This document shows positions 62,201-64,000 of a DNA stretch of 64,000 bases, one piece after another. The stretch is from Marivirga atlantica (GTDB lineage: Bacteria > Bacteroidota > Bacteroidia > Cytophagales > Cyclobacteriaceae), in the NCBI RefSeq assembly GCF_016734805.1, contig NZ_JAERQG010000002.1, forward strand, positions 620,001 to 684,000. Reading direction: 5' to 3'. The notes beneath the pieces are model-generated. The model was not told the origin of the DNA, did no database searches, and saw only the letters and a program-made list of their open reading frames with translations. Both the position numbers and the translations under genes were made by a program. Each line of letters begins with the position of its first letter. The stretch's first letter is position 1.

Positions 62201-64000
62201 CGGTATCAGAAACTACCAAGCCTTTCAGTAAGGTTGATTACGAAGCTTCACCTTTAAACAGACCGATAGCGCAATATGCACCAGGAGAAGCGTGGGCAAA
62301 AGATGTCGGAAATAAACCATTAACTACACAATATCTTTTCAATGGAGAGGAAGATGCCCTGGATATTCAACTCTTTGAGGGAAGCCCCGCATTATATGGT
62401 TACAATACCAAAGCCACTTTAAATAAAACCTTGGTTACCGATGAAAACGGCAACCAATCAGCCACTTATACGGATGCATTTGGTAAAACCATTTTAAAGC
62501 GAAATTACATAGCTGGTGAGACAGCCGATACCTACTATGTATATGATGAGCTGGATAATTTGGTGGCCGTATTGCCACCTGAACTAATGGATAGAATGAT
62601 TGTAACCAGTGGTGCTATTCCTACACAACTCATTACCGATTTTGCTTTTCAATACAAATACGATGACCGCAACCGCATGGTGGAAAAGAAAGTGCCAGGC
62701 GCGGACTGGGTGCATATGGTGTATGACGATAGAGACAGGTTGGTACTAACCCAAGATGCCAATCAAAGACTGAATGATGAATGGCTCTTTACCAAATATG
62801 ATGCATTGAATAGGCCAGTGGCTACTGGTAAGTTTAAAAGTGCTTTGCCACGTGAAGAAATAGAGGAATTGGTTAGTAACTTTTATGAGTCACAACTTAA
62901 TTGGACTGGAAGTTCAAATATTGATTTTAGTGAAGGTAAAGTAATTAAAACAAGCGGCTCAAATAGCTGGGGAAATGCAGGGGCACATCAGGTTGATTTC
63001 TTCAAAGCAGGTGAAAATGCTAAAGTAAGTATCCTGGCAGGTAAAGGGGTACACCATAGGGCATTTGGGCTATCACATAGTCATACCAGCTATAATTTTA
63101 ATGGTATAGCTTATAATATTCTATTGCGTTCAAACTCAGAATTAGAAATTTATGAGAATGGTATAAGTAGGGGGACATTTGGAGATTATCTTCCTGAAGA
63201 TGTGCTTAGCATCGAGAGAATAGGAACTACGCTTAATTATTATAAAAATGACATACTTTTGCATAGTACTTCTGCCACATCTGGGCCATTAACATTAGAA
63301 GGAGCAATTGTTCAAACAGGAGACCAACTGCAATTTTTTGATCATATCCCTTATGAACAATTAGGAGGAGCCTATTTAGATTATACCAATAATAGCTTTC
63401 CTCAGAATATAAAAAGTATTGATTTACTCACTGCTACCTACTATGATAATTATGACTTTTTTCATGGAGAACAAACTGACTATCAGTTTGAGCATAATGA
63501 ATTAAATAAATCATATAATTCTAATGTTAGAGGTCAGGTAACGGGCAGTATCACTAGAGTACTTCGCGATGAAGAGCAATGGCTAAGAAGTATCAATTAT
63601 TATGATGATAAATATAGACTGATACAATCATTGACAGATAATCATACAGGAGGTATAGATCGAATATCGAACAAGTATGACTTTGTTGGTAATATTCTTA
63701 GTAGTAAGACTCAGCAGGTGAGGCCTGCACCAATTGTATATATCAATCAAGTAAATGCTAAATCTTTATTAAATGGATTTGTGTCAACAGGTGCTGGCTG
63801 GGATTCTCACGTAGCTACACTTAATCAACTAAGCGCCTCTTCTAATGGCTTTATTACAACTATTTATGAAAATGTTACTGCCAGGTTCTTTTTTGGATTT
63901 ACAGCCGATCCTATGATTTCGCAACATCAGGATATTACTTATAAAAGTTACGTGAATAATGGTAACCTTTATGCATATTATGGGGGTAAAAATAATTATG
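59230..64000 (+). CDS. Giant secreted Ig-like/DUF6443/YD-repeat protein (partial, 3' end outside window)
   Basis: From the ATG at 59230 one frame stays open to the window end (1590 codons). Signal peptide ends SPAIGSAQ. About eight Ig-like repeats of 75-95 residues follow (59.6-61.4 kb); each has an early Cys, then a central WY or similar pair, YYVS-like strand and TxCES near the end (for example SYYVSTYNSTTGCES). Further on are a PKD/Ig-type linker, then ESFTYYDGLGRPVQELSTQA, the DUF6443 signature, and YD-repeat Rhs units (YEYDDFGRVEKEY, YDDRDRLVLTQD, YDALNRPVATG). Such proteins are large cell-surface Rhs-like products, probably exported and sometimes carrying a toxin at the unseen C terminus. 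It follows the 1065-residue Rhs-type gene after 33 bp. Confidence 0.85.
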   Translation, partial: MKKDISLNYVVRVFFTVVFLSPAIGSAQQINGEQEALEGQVENYTYTGTLPQARTKWIVNGSGSQIIQEINRTEVQVQWGTSGTADIGIYQYGYHELLGVYGWLEIERLYVNVLKTVPTPPKPIIVSSNSCGDQIISKSSTPPAGISWYWRKELIVPVFELFDYPATSNLTVDETGTYYLFAYESATNRWSTGYSSINVQVSHITPGSISGSQTICKGDVLESIVSKVNASDDYEPINYLWKWRDYGSSTWTVAPGVNNQSNYSPSQFIGSKQFIRTVSNAVCGELTSNPVTITVNEKPSAPSISKDLKKSRCGAGTLRMSPTASSNSTGLRWYYNDDDAQHFSIAQYLDVNLSNSKKSVTYYVSSYNSSTNCESGKIAYNVLMNDIPAEPSVSSSSRCGSGLVNFSASPGANGDIVKWYNYDDSSSPLFEGTSFSPNLTQSRSYYVSTYNSTTGCESSRKRIQATINAVPAKPVMSDVFSCGAGDQTVELAPSSGADMLRFYSSMTDNTYNYQRTSLSKPITQNENFFVTNFNSSTGCESEKTSFSTIINPLPAQPNVTDGEACANESAYLNAGLVLPTSANSSDYEIIWYNALEGGSIVDNTNSSTYEHSLSYSKDYFVTVRNKLTGCESYPRKKVRAIVHPSVAAPVVEDVALCASAYDIPVLSPGVGGDIVKWYSSNSKSDLLYTNNKFPDPITSSRTLFVSTYNTTTECESNLVPYAITLNEVPVVDAGETLVIYEFEGNTSLMGSGESPANGTFSHTYIGNNNFDATQSGPGTFTVTYSYSNGVCDANDTKQITVLNNPEIVINGTNDIVWGEGRTLSAPSGFASYQWYKDNEAIAAATSNEFLVEEPGAYHLVVTADSEKSFTLAPAEIINAASQQNENFVQTIIYKAPRKVGEAVRSIEEVNESFTYYDGLGRPVQELSTQASPSKNDLIKPIEYDDFGRVEKEYLPYTASKKDGVFDARALNDENNLYESSSQYQFYAGTEAVSETTKPFSKVDYEASPLNRPIAQYAPGEAWAKDVGNKPLTTQYLFNGEEDALDIQLFEGSPALYGYNTKATLNKTLVTDENGNQSATYTDAFGKTILKRNYIAGETADTYYVYDELDNLVAVLPPELMDRMIVTSGAIPTQLITDFAFQYKYDDRNRMVEKKVPGADWVHMVYDDRDRLVLTQDANQRLNDEWLFTKYDALNRPVATGKFKSALPREEIEELVSNFYESQLNWTGSSNIDFSEGKVIKTSGSNSWGNAGAHQVDFFKAGENAKVSILAGKGVHHRAFGLSHSHTSYNFNGIAYNILLRSNSELEIYENGISRGTFGDYLPEDVLSIERIGTTLNYYKNDILLHSTSATSGPLTLEGAIVQTGDQLQFFDHIPYEQLGGAYLDYTNNSFPQNIKSIDLLTATYYDNYDFFHGEQTDYQFEHNELNKSYNSNVRGQVTGSITRVLRDEEQWLRSINYYDDKYRLIQSLTDNHTGGIDRISNKYDFVGNILSSKTQQVRPAPIVYINQVNAKSLLNGFVSTGAGWDSHVATLNQLSASSNGFITTIYENVTARFFFGFTADPMISQHQDITYKSYVNNGNLYAYYGGKNNY

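Overview
The window is AT-rich DNA from a member of the Bacteroidota, most likely the order Cytophagales (Fulvivirga/Marivirga-like). The signs are several TAnnTTTG (-7) boxes with a TTG near -33, a SusC/CarboxypepD-type TonB-dependent receptor, DUF6122 and DUF2721 proteins, IcmF, an Ig-repeat/DUF6443/Rhs cell-surface cluster, and many secreted proteins whose signal peptides end in AQ. I saw no rRNA, tRNA, CRISPR array, transposase or integrase. The genus is an inference.

Layout. 1-34.4 kb is mainly chromosomal housekeeping: a partial CsbD gene, a PIF1-like helicase, icmF (fused isobutyryl-CoA mutase), a decayed HNH-like gene, an MpaB-type oxygenase, an SLC13 transporter, a UPF1-like helicase, rpe with a TonB receptor and a lipoprotein, two neighbouring sensor proteins that stop after the phospho-acceptor helix, yqhD, gyrA, a TPR protein, msrA and a peroxiredoxin. 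At 33.3-35.1 kb a secreted caspase-fold protease overlaps a secreted partner.

35.3-50.9 kb is a dense, one-direction defence island built on a type I restriction-modification operon. Order: hsdM1, a PD-(D/E)XK-like protein, hsdM2, hsdS, a membrane-anchored HEPN-like protein, a HARE-HTH/GIY-YIG nuclease, a GHKL ATPase with a C-terminal PD-(D/E)XK-like motif, an HTH/nucleotidyltransferase toxin-antitoxin-like pair, hsdR, a four-helix membrane protein, an HNH protein and a small membrane protein. Most neighbours overlap or nearly touch, so they look co-transcribed. Two things stand out. There are two full-length, different HsdM subunits. And the HTH/nucleotidyltransferase pair is bracketed by a 33-bp direct repeat (31/33 identical) of the hsdR 5' end, with a 20-codon hsdR start left stranded upstream. 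This reads as an insertion scar: hsdR once began directly behind the GHKL gene.

51.3-54.5 kb holds two membrane-anchored proteins of unknown role on the minus strand. 54.7-64 kb is a secreted Rhs/YD-repeat cluster: a barrel-like protein, a 1065-residue Rhs-type protein, and a giant Ig-like/DUF6443/YD protein that runs off the window.

Between genes there is a second layer of structure: at least seven short tracts with an exact 7-bp period but different consensus sequences, and several hairpin-forming repeats resembling dispersed elements of Bacteroidota. One heptad tract forms the 3' end of a coding gene.
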